A DNA stretch of 64,000 nucleotides from JAHBNG01 sp039028975 (GTDB lineage: Bacteria > Chloroflexota > Anaerolineae > Caldilineales > Caldilineaceae). A model generated the notes under the pieces. It saw nothing but the letters and a program-made list of their open reading frames with translations. It was not told where the DNA came from and ran no database searches. The stretch covers positions 1-64,000 of the forward strand of contig JBCCHB010000011.1 in the NCBI GenBank assembly GCA_039028975.1. Reading direction: 5' to 3'. A program made the translations under genes and the position numbers. Positions 1-8,891 of the stretch are shown here, one piece after another (the stretch's first letter is position 1; each line of letters starts with the position of its first letter).

Positions 1-2
1 CC

Positions 3-149
3 CAGTCCGAGGAGTTCAAACAGGGCCATGCCCAGGCTGGGAAACTGCCCAAAGAAGCCTTTTTGGGACACCCAAAACTAGAGCTATTTGAGGTCGTCCA
101 GTCTGCCGATCGAGGAGAGGTTCTTGATGCAGCAGTAGAGGCTGCATAA
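3..149 (+). CDS. 3' end of an unrecognised protein (partial)
   Basis: An open frame enters from the left edge and ends at a TAA at 147-149, leaving the last 48 residues. The tail is acidic and Ala-rich, ending in ...EVLDAAVEAA. I do not recognise the family from so short a piece. It is called coding because the frame is open to the window edge and the composition resembles that of the genes downstream. The start lies outside the window. Confidence 0.5.
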   Translation, partial: QSEEFKQGHAQAGKLPKEAFLGHPKLELFEVVQSADRGEVLDAAVEAA

Positions 150-156
150 CTAAACT

Positions 157-270
157 CAGTAGATCACGATTTCAGTGGAGGAGGTATTCCCTTACGCCGG
201 ACTTCTCGAGGCAGATCCGCATTAGAGAATGCTCATTCCACGGAAACGAGTAACTTTCGTGAATTACTGA
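157..270. repeat. Dispersed repeat family R1, copy 1
   Basis: This block closely matches 24984-25098 in the same orientation, beginning CAGTAGATCACGATTTC and continuing through GGAGGAGG, CGCATTAG and AATGCTCATTCC to GTGAA. It fills most of the gap between the partial gene and the gene at 441. There is no convincing open frame. A shorter resemblance (CTTCTCTTACGCCGGAA) occurs near 3430. The rest of the 150-440 gap shows nothing I can name. Confidence 0.75.
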
Positions 271-440
271 AACTATTTAGGTGCTGATCATGGGTTGTTG
301 GTCCGTGACCCGAAAGTAAACGACCGGGTAAGTCGAAAGTTTCTGGCTTCTCGCTAATTACATTCGTGAGTGTCACGTTTGGGCGATTCCATGAACATGG
401 CCCCATTTTGAATCCACACCTAACAGGAAGGACAAATTTG

Positions 441-854
441 ATGTGTGACCAACTTGTATGGCTGGCCCGAATCAATGAAGAGCGGTACATCATGTGCTGT
501 GAACATGGCGTGACTCACATTATTTGGGGCAGTGTATCGATACGGATTCCTACGAATGAACTATCTGATATCGCGAGCCAGCTCCACCAAGCGGCCCAAC
601 TGGCGGCTCAATATCGCATCGCTAGCAACTATCTTGTGACGGTGATTTGTAACCAGCACGACCAGTTTCAGCTGTGGATTCGGGGCGGTGGTCTACATTT
701 GATGCCAGATGATTTTCAATTATTTGTAAAGATGATGCAGCAGGCAGGCAACCATCCACTCGCTCAAAAAATGGCATCCGAAAAGGACGCTTCATCTGAG
801 TCCAAAGAGGAGAGACCTTTTCAAGTTCCACCCAAACTATATTCGGTGAATTAG
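441..854 (+). CDS. Small conserved protein, paralogue of the gene at 18672
   Basis: This is a 137-residue soluble protein with no signal peptide. The start at 441 is preferred over an upstream in-frame GTG because AGGAAGG lies 9-10 bases before it and the length then matches the 136-residue paralogue at 18672. The two share a layout: a short strand with a cysteine (RYIMCCEHG), a hydrophobic strand, a P-x-x-E-L helix, then a variable Gln/Asp patch, QLWIRGGGLHLMP and a final helix. The pattern recalls DUF6686-like small proteins, but that is only a resemblance. Function is unknown; both copies sit beside iron genes. Confidence 0.7.
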   Translation: MCDQLVWLARINEERYIMCCEHGVTHIIWGSVSIRIPTNELSDIASQLHQAAQLAAQYRIASNYLVTVICNQHDQFQLWIRGGGLHLMPDDFQLFVKMMQQAGNHPLAQKMASEKDASSESKEERPFQVPPKLYSVN

Positions 855-939
855 AATCATGTGACAAAGGCGTATTGATGAAGAAAAATGAGTAAAAAAA
901 TAACGAATTGATATAGTTGTGCAGAATAAGGTTTTCCAA

Positions 940-972
940 AGACCTGACAGGTTTTCAAAACCTGTCAGGTCT
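940..972. repeat. Perfect 16-bp-arm palindromic hairpin
   Basis: AGACCTGACAGGTTTT is followed by one base and then its exact reverse complement. The hairpin lies between two plus-strand genes and could act as a terminator or processing site, though no long T-run follows it. I recall similar palindromes as common intergenic elements in other genomes; that is memory, not a search. Confidence 0.85.
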
Positions 973-1020
973 GAGCGTCGGAAAAACTTTATCTTAAAAT
1001 CTATAGAAACGAGGGTACAC

Positions 1021-1644
1021 ATGTCCACTACAACAAATTTTGCGCCCAAACAGAACCCACAGAAGCTGAAACTAAATCAAGCTTCAGAGACAATAGGGCT
1101 GCTACTAACACGCCGATCTCTAGTAGCTGCCAAGCATTGTGAACCAGGTCCCTCTGCCGAAGAGTTAGATATCATTTTACGGTGTGCAACCCGCGTTCCT
1201 GACCATGCAAAGCTCACCCCATGGCACATTCAGGTGGTGCAGGGCGATGCACGCCAAAATCTGGGCAACCTGTTTGCGGAAGTCTATCGAGCCAATAACC
1301 CTGGCGTAACCCCAGAGAAGATTGAGCAAGAACGCAATCGCCCACTTCGCTCACCATTGATTTTAATTGTCAGTACCAAAATCGAATCCGAAGAGCGTAT
1401 CCCCCGGTGGGAGCAGATTCTTTCCGGTGGCGCAGTCTGCCAGAATATCCTGATTGCGGCTACGGCTTTGGGATATGCTTCCCAGTGGCTTTCTGAATGG
1501 CCTAACTATGATGACACCGTTAAAGGTTCACTCAATATTGCACCCAGTGATGAAATTCTTGGCTTTATGTACATCGGAAGTGCAACTGAAAAGCCCAAAG
1601 AACGGCCACGGCCTACGCTTGAAGATGTGGTTTCATACCTATAG
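1021..1644 (+). CDS. Nitroreductase-family FMN oxidoreductase (YdjA-like)
   Basis: A 207-residue protein of the nitroreductase fold, which binds FMN and reduces substrates with NAD(P)H. Visible marks are the N-terminal TRRS stretch for FMN phosphate binding (residues about 29-32), the VPDHAKLTPWH block typical of the YdjA branch, and the C-terminal GFMYIG strand. ATG 1021 with GAGGG upstream is preferred; an in-frame GTG at 919 would place the perfect hairpin at 940-972 inside the gene. In this setting a flavin reductase could help reduce ferric iron, but no sequence feature proves that. Confidence 0.85.
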   Translation: MSTTTNFAPKQNPQKLKLNQASETIGLLLTRRSLVAAKHCEPGPSAEELDIILRCATRVPDHAKLTPWHIQVVQGDARQNLGNLFAEVYRANNPGVTPEKIEQERNRPLRSPLILIVSTKIESEERIPRWEQILSGGAVCQNILIAATALGYASQWLSEWPNYDDTVKGSLNIAPSDEILGFMYIGSATEKPKERPRPTLEDVVSYL

Positions 1645-1647
1645 TTT

Positions 1648-1714
1648 GTCGCTTGTCACTGGTCATTTGCCATGAGATGCTCAATGGCCAGTGACTAATA
1701 ATCAATGACCAAGA
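1648..1714. repeat. Intergenic TGGTC/GACCA hairpin repeat
   Basis: After the stop codon the sequence reads GTCACTGGTCATTTG, and before the next start it reads AATGGCCAGTGAC followed by AATCAATGACCAA. The two arms pair. This is the first member of a family found in most gaps of the window. Confidence 0.75.
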
Positions 1715-1723
1715 GAAATGCTT

Positions 1724-2005
1724 ATGTCTGCTGATCCAATTCTACCTGATGATGTAATCGAACGGGCCATTGAGCACATGAACGAAGACCACGCTCACAA
1801 TCTTCTGGACTATGCACAAGTCCTGGCCGATTTGTCTTGGGCCGAAGGTGTGGAGATGTCCGAATTAGATTTTGAAGGCTTTGAACTAATTGTCCATGGA
1901 GAGGGCCGGGTTCAGCAAGTTCGCATTGACTTTGACAAACCGCTGACTGATGCTAGCGAGCTACGCCCTGCGTTGGTTGAGTTAGCCAACCGGGCAAGAG
2001 AATAA
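1724..2005 (+). CDS. Stand-alone DUF2470 protein (HugZ C-terminal-like)
   Basis: This 93-residue protein is essentially one DUF2470 domain: the HMNEDHAHNLLDYAQ helix near the N terminus, then MSELDFEGFEL and a LRPALVELA helix. DUF2470 forms the C-terminal part of HugZ-type haem-utilisation proteins, where the histidine-rich HMN-DH helix is conserved. Here it stands alone, without the FMN-binding split-barrel domain. ATG 1724 is favoured over 1718 because AGAGA is then 8-9 bases upstream. A second DUF2470, fused to DUF2218, is at 15846. Confidence 0.8.
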   Translation: MSADPILPDDVIERAIEHMNEDHAHNLLDYAQVLADLSWAEGVEMSELDFEGFELIVHGEGRVQQVRIDFDKPLTDASELRPALVELANRARE

Positions 2006-2193
2006 ACCTCTAAAGATGTAGTGATTAGAATGCACGGAACGCTTGTTCGAAAGTACTCCGATGCATAAAGGTGAACTGATAGAAGTGAATGAATAGGACC
2101 CGCGCAATTTGGTGATATGATAGCGACATCAAAGTCAAAAAATGCACAAGTCCCATACCATTTAGTTTAACAATTCAAACAGGAGATTCCAAA

Positions 2194-3297
2194 TTGAACA
2201 ACACAAAACATTTTTATCTGCTCATGGCTATCATGATGGTAGCCGTCATGGCCCTTTCAGGCTGTGTCGTTGAGGGCATTGCAATGCCCACTGAGGGAGG
2301 AGGGGACAACGTCGTCAATGTCTACTCATCACGCCACTACGGGGATTTAGAAGAACCCTTTGTCGCATTTACCGAAGCAACCGGCGTTGAGGTGCGTGTC
2401 TCTGCGGGCAGCCCGCGAGATCTGCTGAACCGCTTACGTGCTGACATCTCGCGCGGCGAACGCAGCGTTGCCGATGTATTTCTGGCGATCGATGCAGGTG
2501 TTCTCTCATTGGCCGCCGAGGAAGGGCTGCTCCAACCCCATAACTCTGAGGCAATCGCCTCTAGCGTTTCTGAAGGATTCCAAGATCCTGACGGTTTGTG
2601 GGCTGGGCTTAGCATCCGCACACGTACCTTGGTTTACAATCCTGCGAATGTGACAGAAGATGAAATTGCGACCGTAAACACGTATAGTGATCTGGCTGAT
2701 CCCAATTGGAGCGGTCGCTTATGTATGCGCCCAGCCAGCCATATCTACACCGTTTCTCTCTTCAGCAGCTTGATCAATCATCTCGGTCAAGAGGAAGCAA
2801 CCGCGGTCACGACAGGTATCGCCAACAACGTGACCCGTTACATCAACAGTGATACGGGTCAGATTCGGGCTGTTGCCGCCGGTGAGTGCGATGTTGCAGT
2901 GGTTAACCATTACTACATGGGGCGCTTGGCAAATGGCGATGATGATGCAAAAGCAACCTTCGATGCTGTTCAGCTGAAGTGGATGAACCAAGACACTACT
3001 GGCGTTTTCTTTAATGTGAACGGCGCTGGTGTGGTCACCAATGCGGCCAACTTTGATAGTGCTGTTGCCTTCATTGAATTCCTGGCAGCAACTGAAAATC
3101 AGTGTGGCGCACCTGAATGCTTCCCAGGCAGCAACTTTGAATTCCCAACCAACCCTGATGCAGCACCAAATGAAACCATCGCAGGTTTTGGTGAGTTCAC
3201 TTTCGACCTTGAGTATTCACTATCCCAGTATGGTTCCCTCCAAGAGCAATCTGTGGCGATGCTTGAGGAAGCGGGTTATGGCTTTAGCGAGAACTAA
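2194..3297 (+). CDS. fbpA: Ferric iron ABC transporter substrate-binding lipoprotein (FbpA/FutA-like)
   Basis: A 367-residue periplasmic-type ferric-iron-binding protein. It starts with TTG, supported by AGGAG 7-8 bases upstream. A signal peptide ends in the lipobox LSGC, so the protein is lipid-anchored. The mature part begins with the typical VNVYSSRHY strand and contains the VVNHYY segment, whose paired tyrosines coordinate iron in FbpA/FutA proteins. Permease and ATPase genes follow (3802, 5565), giving a complete FbpABC importer despite a 504-base gap filled with repeats. A second paralogue lies at 35104. Confidence 0.92.
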   Translation: MNNTKHFYLLMAIMMVAVMALSGCVVEGIAMPTEGGGDNVVNVYSSRHYGDLEEPFVAFTEATGVEVRVSAGSPRDLLNRLRADISRGERSVADVFLAIDAGVLSLAAEEGLLQPHNSEAIASSVSEGFQDPDGLWAGLSIRTRTLVYNPANVTEDEIATVNTYSDLADPNWSGRLCMRPASHIYTVSLFSSLINHLGQEEATAVTTGIANNVTRYINSDTGQIRAVAAGECDVAVVNHYYMGRLANGDDDAKATFDAVQLKWMNQDTTGVFFNVNGAGVVTNAANFDSAVAFIEFLAATENQCGAPECFPGSNFEFPTNPDAAPNETIAGFGEFTFDLEYSLSQYGSLQEQSVAMLEEAGYGFSEN

Positions 3298-3307
3298 CAG
3301 CTTAGGT

Positions 3308-3393
3308 TATACTCAGCTCCGTTTCAAAACCGGAGTTTAGTCTGCCGAGTAAAGGCTATGGAAAACTCCGATTTTGAAAGCGACCGCAGTATA
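3308..3393. repeat. 86-bp inverted-end element (TATACT family), copy 1
   Basis: The element starts 11 bases after the fbpA stop with TATACTCAGCTCCGTTT and ends with GCGACCGCAGTATA. The same two ends, in opposite orientation, bound 14711-14795. An internal CGGAGTTT...AAACTCCG-like pairing is visible. It may form a hairpin in the transcript between fbpA and fbpB. Further right, 3394-3520 holds no gene. Confidence 0.75.
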
Positions 3394-3522
3394 GATATCG
3401 CATTAGTAGCATTGCAGTAGAGGGAGCCTTCTCTTACGCCGGAACGGGTTTACAAATCCCCCGTTACAGAATTCCCGGAACAGATTGCTCTCTACTCATA
3501 CTCAATATATCGCAATGCGGTG

Positions 3523-3561
3523 AAGAAGTTCGACTTCTGGCTGCCAGAAGTCGAACTTCTT
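3523..3561. terminator. Perfect 18-bp-arm hairpin in the fbpA-fbpB gap
   Basis: AAGAAGTTCGACTTCTGG, loop CTG, then its exact complement. With only three loop bases it should fold very stably in RNA. It could attenuate transcription from fbpA into fbpB, which would give more binding protein than permease, or protect the fbpA mRNA 3' end. No T-run follows, so a classical terminator is uncertain. Between here and 3801 I see no gene. Confidence 0.7.
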
Positions 3562-3801
3562 ACAAGTCCTTCATCACGGGGGGGCTGGCCTGTAAAGTCG
3601 ACAACCAATGTGAAAAATAGATCGCTCTATTTCGCCCACTGTGGTGCAAAAACGTATATGATTGACCTATAGGGGGGATCATGTAGTGGAGAATCCCAGC
3701 AGTTTGGCTGTTTGATGATAGAATTCTGTACTGGCAGTCGTGATAAAGTAATATTTTAACACGAGAAGAATCATGTTGCTTTATGCGGCGCCCGAGTATA
3801 T

Positions 3802-5568
3802 TTGTCACAACAAGCATCCAAACATTTTATCGCAGAGATTCCTTTGAATATTGATATCAAACTCGAACGGGCGACACAAATTACTGTCCAACAGAATAAT
3901 CAGTATTTCGGGCCAGAGGTTCGTGCCTTACTGAGGCGACTGCCAGTTTTGATTCTGACAGTTATTCTCCTGTTCCCGATAGCTGTTCTGGCTATCGAAC
4001 TTCTGACGCTGGACATTGCGCTATGGACGCGCCTGTGGAACACCATTCTGCCACGAACGCTCTGGAATACCCTGCGCCTGGCGGTCGGTGTCTCGCTTGG
4101 CGCATTGGTCATCGGCGTTGGCTGTGCATGGCTAGTGACGGCTTATGATTTTCCGGGCCGACGCTGGGTTGAAAGACTTCTCATGCTGCCGCTGGCGATT
4201 CCCGGCTTCATTATGGGGTTTGTTTACGTCGCAATATTTGAATTCGCCGGTCCCGTTCAAACACAATTGCGGGAGCAATTTAGCTGGTCACGTGGTGACT
4301 ATTGGTTCCCAAATATTGCTTCGCCTAGCGGCCTAATCCTTGTCTTAACGCTTGTACTGTACCCTTATGTATACATCCTCGCTCGGTCTGCCTTTCGAGA
4401 GCAAGCATCCAATACGCTGGAGGCTGCCAATGTACTGGGATACGAAGGCTGGCAGGCATTTAGACGTGTTGCATTGCCTTTAGCCCGCCCTCAAATCGCA
4501 GTAGGTGTGCTGCTGGTTACCATGGAGACCCTTACTGATTATGGAACCGTTAGCTATTTCGGCTACCCCACATTGAGCGAGCGCATTGTTGTCCTTTGGA
4601 ACACATCTTTTGATAGTGCTGCTGCGACGGAACTTGCTAGCTTAATGGTCATTATTGCGCTTGGCCTGCTCTTCGGTGAGCAGGCGCTTCGTAGGCAGGC
4701 TCGCTTCTATCAGCAAGGTAGTTACGGCCGCCGTATGTCTCGGAAGAGATTGAGTGGCAGAAAAGGCTGGCTCGCAAGTGTTGGTTGCTTCTTGATTTTG
4801 GGGGCAGCCTTTATTTTACCGGTCACGCAGCTGGTCATCTGGACGGTAGAAAGAGTTCGTGAGCCAACCATTAATGTGCTGAGTGAACCCTTTTTGATCT
4901 ATACGCGTGACACCTTGATTCTCGGTATCGTGGGTGCCGTGACGACCGTTGCCATTGCGCTGGCTATTGCATATAGCAATCGGAATGACTCCGTGGAAAC
5001 CATCAACCGCCCGCGTTGGTTGCCACGCTTGATGACCATTGGCTATGCAATGCCGGGCGCGGTTATCGCAGTGGGCGTCTTGACTGTGGTCAATCCAATC
5101 GATGGCGGAATAACAGATTTCGCTATGAGTTTGGGTTACAGAGGTTTTGGGTATTTATTGACGGGCACCGTCATTGCGCTGGTTTATGGTTACTCCGTGC
5201 GCTTCATGGCGCTAGGGTTTAACAGCATTTCTGCCAGCGTTGATAAAGTGAGACCGACCATGGAGGCTGCGGCGCGTACAATGGGTGCCGGTAGCGGGCG
5301 GATTTTCCGCCGTATCCATATACCGCTGGTGAGAACAGGAATCGGCGCCGGTGCAATCCTTGTCTTTGTTGACATTATGAAAGAGCTTCCGATTACACTC
5401 CTTTTACGACCATTTGGTATGGATACGCTAGCCGTGCGCGCTCACTTCTTGAGTGTTGAAGGGTTTCACGAGTCTGCGGCCATTCCGGCGCTAATGATCT
5501 TGGTTGCAGGATTAATCCCCGTATTTTTGTTGATGCAGATCGGTGCAAGCAGAGATCAGGTTCAATGA
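3802..5568 (+). CDS. fbpB: Ferric iron ABC transporter permease with two fused modules (FbpB-like)
   Basis: A 588-residue membrane protein made of two BPD-type permease modules, as in FbpB/HitB. Each has an EAA loop that contacts the ATPase: EAANVLGYEGWQAF from residue 207 and EAARTMGAGSGRIF from residue 488, separated by about 12 predicted membrane helices overall. The start is uncertain: TTG 3802 gives the longest frame but has no clear ribosome site, and TTG 3844 (LNIDIKLERAT) is equally possible. The stop overlaps the fbpC start as ATGA, so the two are translationally coupled. Confidence 0.9.
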   Translation: MSQQASKHFIAEIPLNIDIKLERATQITVQQNNQYFGPEVRALLRRLPVLILTVILLFPIAVLAIELLTLDIALWTRLWNTILPRTLWNTLRLAVGVSLGALVIGVGCAWLVTAYDFPGRRWVERLLMLPLAIPGFIMGFVYVAIFEFAGPVQTQLREQFSWSRGDYWFPNIASPSGLILVLTLVLYPYVYILARSAFREQASNTLEAANVLGYEGWQAFRRVALPLARPQIAVGVLLVTMETLTDYGTVSYFGYPTLSERIVVLWNTSFDSAAATELASLMVIIALGLLFGEQALRRQARFYQQGSYGRRMSRKRLSGRKGWLASVGCFLILGAAFILPVTQLVIWTVERVREPTINVLSEPFLIYTRDTLILGIVGAVTTVAIALAIAYSNRNDSVETINRPRWLPRLMTIGYAMPGAVIAVGVLTVVNPIDGGITDFAMSLGYRGFGYLLTGTVIALVYGYSVRFMALGFNSISASVDKVRPTMEAAARTMGAGSGRIFRRIHIPLVRTGIGAGAILVFVDIMKELPITLLLRPFGMDTLAVRAHFLSVEGFHESAAIPALMILVAGLIPVFLLMQIGASRDQVQ

Positions 5569-6611
5569 CATTGATTCGTCTTCGAAATGTAAACAAAAGC
5601 TATGGGCAAACAGGTGCAGTATTCGACCTGGATCTGAATATACCCAAGAGCGCGATTACCGTATTATTGGGGCATAGCGGCTGTGGCAAGACAACGACAC
5701 TGAGGCTTGTTGCCGGACTAGAAAAGCCTGATTCGGGCGATATCTGGATTGGAGGGCAACAGGTAAGTGGTCGTCATGTATGGGTGTCCGCGACCCAGCG
5801 CCAAATTGGGATGGTATTCCAGGATTACGCATTATTCCCACATCTAACCGTGGCTCAAAATATCGAATTTGGCATTCCGAATCTGACACCCGCGGATCGC
5901 AACAAACGCATCGCAGAACTGCTAGATTTGGTCGGGTTGATGAATATAGAGGACCGATACCCGCATCAGCTAAGTGGGGGGCAGCAGCAGCGAGTTGCTT
6001 TGGCACGTGCCCTAGCTCCCTCACCGGATGTGATCTTGCTCGATGAGCCATTTTCCAATTTAGATGCATCATTACGCCAAAGCATGCGTGAAGAAATGCG
6101 TAACATATTACATGAAGCAGAAGTAACGACTGTCTTCGTTACGCATGATCAAGAAGAGGCATTACGGCTGGCAGATGAACTTGTTATTATGGATGAGGGT
6201 CGAGTGCTTCAAATTGGCGCGCCTGAGGATGTGTACCGCTATCCGGCCAGCTTACAGGTTGCTCAATTTCTGGCCAAAGTCAATGTGCTGCCTGGGAAGG
6301 CCAAACAAGGAATCGTAGATACATCTCTGGGCAGTTTGCCGCTGCATGATCCTGTTCTTGCTGGCGCAGTTGATGTGGTGCTGTTTCCAGAGTCAATATC
6401 ACTGATTCCAGACCCTCAAGGCACAGCGTCTGTTGAGCAAGTAAGCTATTTTGGCTTCCATCAGTTGGCGATCCTCAGACTCAACAGTGGCGAAACGCTC
6501 CAAGCACGGACCTGGTCCCATATAAACATAGACGTTGGAGAGAGAGTGCGTGCCGTAGTGGATACACCCGTTGTGGCTTTTGCAAGTAGAGGAACTACGT
6601 CATTTGGTTGA
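5565..6611 (+). CDS. fbpC: Ferric iron ABC transporter ATPase (FbpC-like)
   Basis: A 348-residue ATPase that powers the FbpAB importer. Walker A is GHSGCGKTT (36-44), the signature is LSGGQ (136-140), Walker B ends in ILLDEP (Asp160, Glu161) and the H-loop histidine is 194. About 100 C-terminal residues form a TOBE-like regulatory region. The gene overlaps fbpB by four bases. No ATPase accompanies the second FbpAB pair at 35104-37818, so this protein could serve both. Confidence 0.93.
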   Translation: MTLIRLRNVNKSYGQTGAVFDLDLNIPKSAITVLLGHSGCGKTTTLRLVAGLEKPDSGDIWIGGQQVSGRHVWVSATQRQIGMVFQDYALFPHLTVAQNIEFGIPNLTPADRNKRIAELLDLVGLMNIEDRYPHQLSGGQQQRVALARALAPSPDVILLDEPFSNLDASLRQSMREEMRNILHEAEVTTVFVTHDQEEALRLADELVIMDEGRVLQIGAPEDVYRYPASLQVAQFLAKVNVLPGKAKQGIVDTSLGSLPLHDPVLAGAVDVVLFPESISLIPDPQGTASVEQVSYFGFHQLAILRLNSGETLQARTWSHINIDVGERVRAVVDTPVVAFASRGTTSFG

Positions 6612-6819
6612 CCCGTTCTGTCTGCAACATACAGTGAAGCCTCTGACTAGAGGTCGAAAATTCAGGGCATTGTGCACCGCAGTCTTCACTAATTTAGTGG
6701 TAATAAGTAGCAGAAAATTGGACGATCGAAAAGATGTAACTTAATAACGGAGTTGTCAGAGGCATATCCTTCTTGGCGGTCGGTCATGCCCCTGACGCTC
6801 CCCGAAAGGAGGAACACGA

Positions 6820-6897
6820 GTGTTCGCCCTCATCATACCACCATTATTGGCTATTTTCATAGTTGGCGCTACCTCTTGGTTCCTCATCAATTTCTAA
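6820..6897 (+). CDS. 25-residue membrane microprotein
   Basis: A GTG at 6820 is preceded by AAAGGAGG with a 7-base spacer, one of the best ribosome sites in the window. The frame encodes 25 residues starting MFALIIPPLLAIFIVGATSW and ending in NF, nearly all hydrophobic, so a single membrane helix. No gene follows in the same unit for over 500 bases. It recalls tiny subunits such as KdpF in size only; function is unknown. Upstream, 6612-6819 contains a small CCTCT-GACT-AGAGG hairpin but no riboswitch I recognise. Confidence 0.5.
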   Translation: MFALIIPPLLAIFIVGATSWFLINF

Positions 6898-7472
6898 CTC
6901 TTGCTATTCTGCGGTTGCTTTAAAACGCGTCTTTTCCGAATTCCCCCGATAACGATTGTTCTCGTGAATACAGGAACATTCGAGGGTGCCTTCGGGCATA
7001 ACAGGATCAAGTCAGTAGACCGCAATGTCCATGAGAGATTTTTTGATTCCCATATGATTATGCGGTGTTACGGCTTCGACTACTAAGCAATTCGGTGGAT
7101 GCCTAGCGAAGAATCTCGATGCTGCCAACCCGTTAAGGTCATTCCACGGAATAAAATACCCATTTAGTAAGCACGCCCTCATGCCGGAACCGACCTTTAT
7201 ACACCGCACGTGGGCGTGCTCACTATACAGACAAATTCCTTAAGTCAAAACAAACATCCAAACAGATACATGATAAGAGAGCCATATTATCGTTGGCCAA
7301 GACTTGAGGATCAAACCGCTTGCCCACATTCTTTAGTTGAATGGCAGATATTTCATTACTCATATGGGCTGAAGTTGATTGATGAATTGGAATTATTTTT
7401 CTTTTTATTGTAATTCAAACTTGTGACGATTGATTTGTCGTTGGTCATTTGTCCCTTTAACCAAGGAATATC
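6898..7472. other. Gene-free stretch before the aldehyde dehydrogenase
   Basis: About 575 bases without a convincing gene. A short open frame at 6901-7086 lacks a ribosome site and has unprotein-like composition. The stretch holds a piece resembling the 5' end of 23S rRNA (7073-7130). A TTGGTCATTTG repeat arm and an AAGGA ribosome site lie just before the ATG at 7473. Confidence 0.5.
7073..7130 (+). pseudogene. Possible remnant of a 23S rRNA 5' end
   Basis: The piece CGACTACTAAGCAATTCGG continues GTGGATGCCTAGCGAAG and then ATCTCGATG. It resembles the first 50 or so bases of bacterial 23S rRNA (CGACTAAG...CGGTGGATGCC...GAGGCGATG). The likeness stops after about 55 bases and no rRNA follows. 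It could be a relic of a rearrangement or chance; an alignment is needed to decide. Confidence 0.3.
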
Positions 7473-8891
7473 ATGCAAGAATATCTAAAATTCTACATCA
7501 ATGGAGAGTGGGTTGCACCAGCCGACCCCAAGACGCTAGACGTGATCAATCCAGCTACAGAGCAGCCATTTGCCGCCATTAGTCTCGGCTCGGCAGAGGA
7601 CGTCGATCGGGCCGTCAAGTCTGCCCGCGCTGCCTTCGAAAGCTTTTCCCAAACCACTGTGGAAGAGCGCATTGCACTTTTGGAGAAGATCAAAGAAGTC
7701 TATCAGAAGCGATACGACGATATCGCCAACGGTATCACCATGGAGATGGGCGCTCCGGCTACGTTGGCTAGCGGCGCGCAGACGGCTGTTGGCCTGCGGC
7801 ATCTGGACAGCGCCATCAAAGCACTGCAAAATTTCGAATTTGAGACCACTGCAGGCAATTCGGCTATTTTCCATGAACCCATCGGTGTTTGTGGGCTGAT
7901 TACGCCGTGGAACTGGCCCATCAACCAGATCGTCTCCAAGGTTGCCCCGGCCCTAGCCGCTGGCTGTACGATGCTGCTCAAGCCTAGCGAAATTGCGCCC
8001 ATTAGCGGCCTGATCTTCTCCGAAGTCATGGATGAGGCAGGCGTTCCGGCTGGCGTCTACAACATGATCAATGGGACAGGATTAGAGGTGGGCGAGGCCA
8101 TGTCAGCCCATCCCGACATCGATATGATGTCCTTCACTGGCTCTACCCGCGGTGGCATTGCCGTGGCCAAAGGCTCTGCGGACTCGGTCAAGCGGGTCAG
8201 TCAAGAATTAGGCGGCAAGTCGCCCAACGTTATCTTGGAGGATGCCAACTTTACCGAGGCGGTATCCCGTGGCGTAACCCATATGATGACCAACAGCGGA
8301 CAATCCTGCAACGCCCCCACGCGTATGTTAGTCCCCGATGCCCGAATGCAGGAAGCCATTGACGTTGCCCGTAAGGCCGCGGCCAACGTTACGCCAGGTG
8401 CCCCTAATAATGCAGAAGCCGACATTGGACCTGTTGTGAGCGATGTACAATACGAGAAGATCCAGCGCCTGATCCAAGCCGGTATTGACGAAGGTGCCAC
8501 GCTAGTTGTTGGTGGCCCCGGCAAACCTGAGGGATTGGAAACGGGTTACTACGTGAAGCCGACCGTCTTTGCCAACGTGGAAAACGACATGACCATTGCT
8601 CGCGAAGAGATCTTCGGGCCGGTCCTCTCCATTCTAGGTTACGAAGACGAAGAGGAGGCCATCGAAATCGCCAACGACACTGACTACGGTTTGGCTGGTT
8701 GGATAGCCTCCGACGATTTGGACCATGCACGCCAGGTTGCCAAACACATCCGCGCCGGTCAGATTCACATCAACTATCAAGGTGGCGATACAGACGTCCC
8801 CTTTGGTGGCTACAAACAATCTGGTAACGGTCGTGAAAAGGGATTGTGGGGATTGGAAGAGTTCTTAGAAGTAAAAGCTGTGGTTGTTTAG
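7473..8891 (+). CDS. NAD(P)-dependent aldehyde dehydrogenase
   Basis: A 472-residue member of the aldehyde dehydrogenase superfamily, of usual length. The TPWNWPIN motif of the cofactor site is near residue 145, the general base is Glu245 in QELGGKSPN, and the catalytic nucleophile is Cys279 in SGQSCNAPT. The C-terminal FGGYKQSGNGREKG block is also typical. AAGGA precedes the ATG at good distance. It is cytoplasmic and oxidises an aldehyde that cannot be deduced from sequence. It has no evident iron role and is probably metabolic cargo. Confidence 0.95.
   Translation: MQEYLKFYINGEWVAPADPKTLDVINPATEQPFAAISLGSAEDVDRAVKSARAAFESFSQTTVEERIALLEKIKEVYQKRYDDIANGITMEMGAPATLASGAQTAVGLRHLDSAIKALQNFEFETTAGNSAIFHEPIGVCGLITPWNWPINQIVSKVAPALAAGCTMLLKPSEIAPISGLIFSEVMDEAGVPAGVYNMINGTGLEVGEAMSAHPDIDMMSFTGSTRGGIAVAKGSADSVKRVSQELGGKSPNVILEDANFTEAVSRGVTHMMTNSGQSCNAPTRMLVPDARMQEAIDVARKAAANVTPGAPNNAEADIGPVVSDVQYEKIQRLIQAGIDEGATLVVGGPGKPEGLETGYYVKPTVFANVENDMTIAREEIFGPVLSILGYEDEEEAIEIANDTDYGLAGWIASDDLDHARQVAKHIRAGQIHINYQGGDTDVPFGGYKQSGNGREKGLWGLEEFLEVKAVVV

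Noticed and set aside
6612..6819. Riboswitch upstream of the microprotein
   Set aside because: Only a short hairpin is visible; none of the riboswitch cores I know matches.
6901..7086. 61-residue open frame after the microprotein
   Set aside because: No ribosome site, overlaps the 23S-like scrap region, and the composition does not look like a protein.
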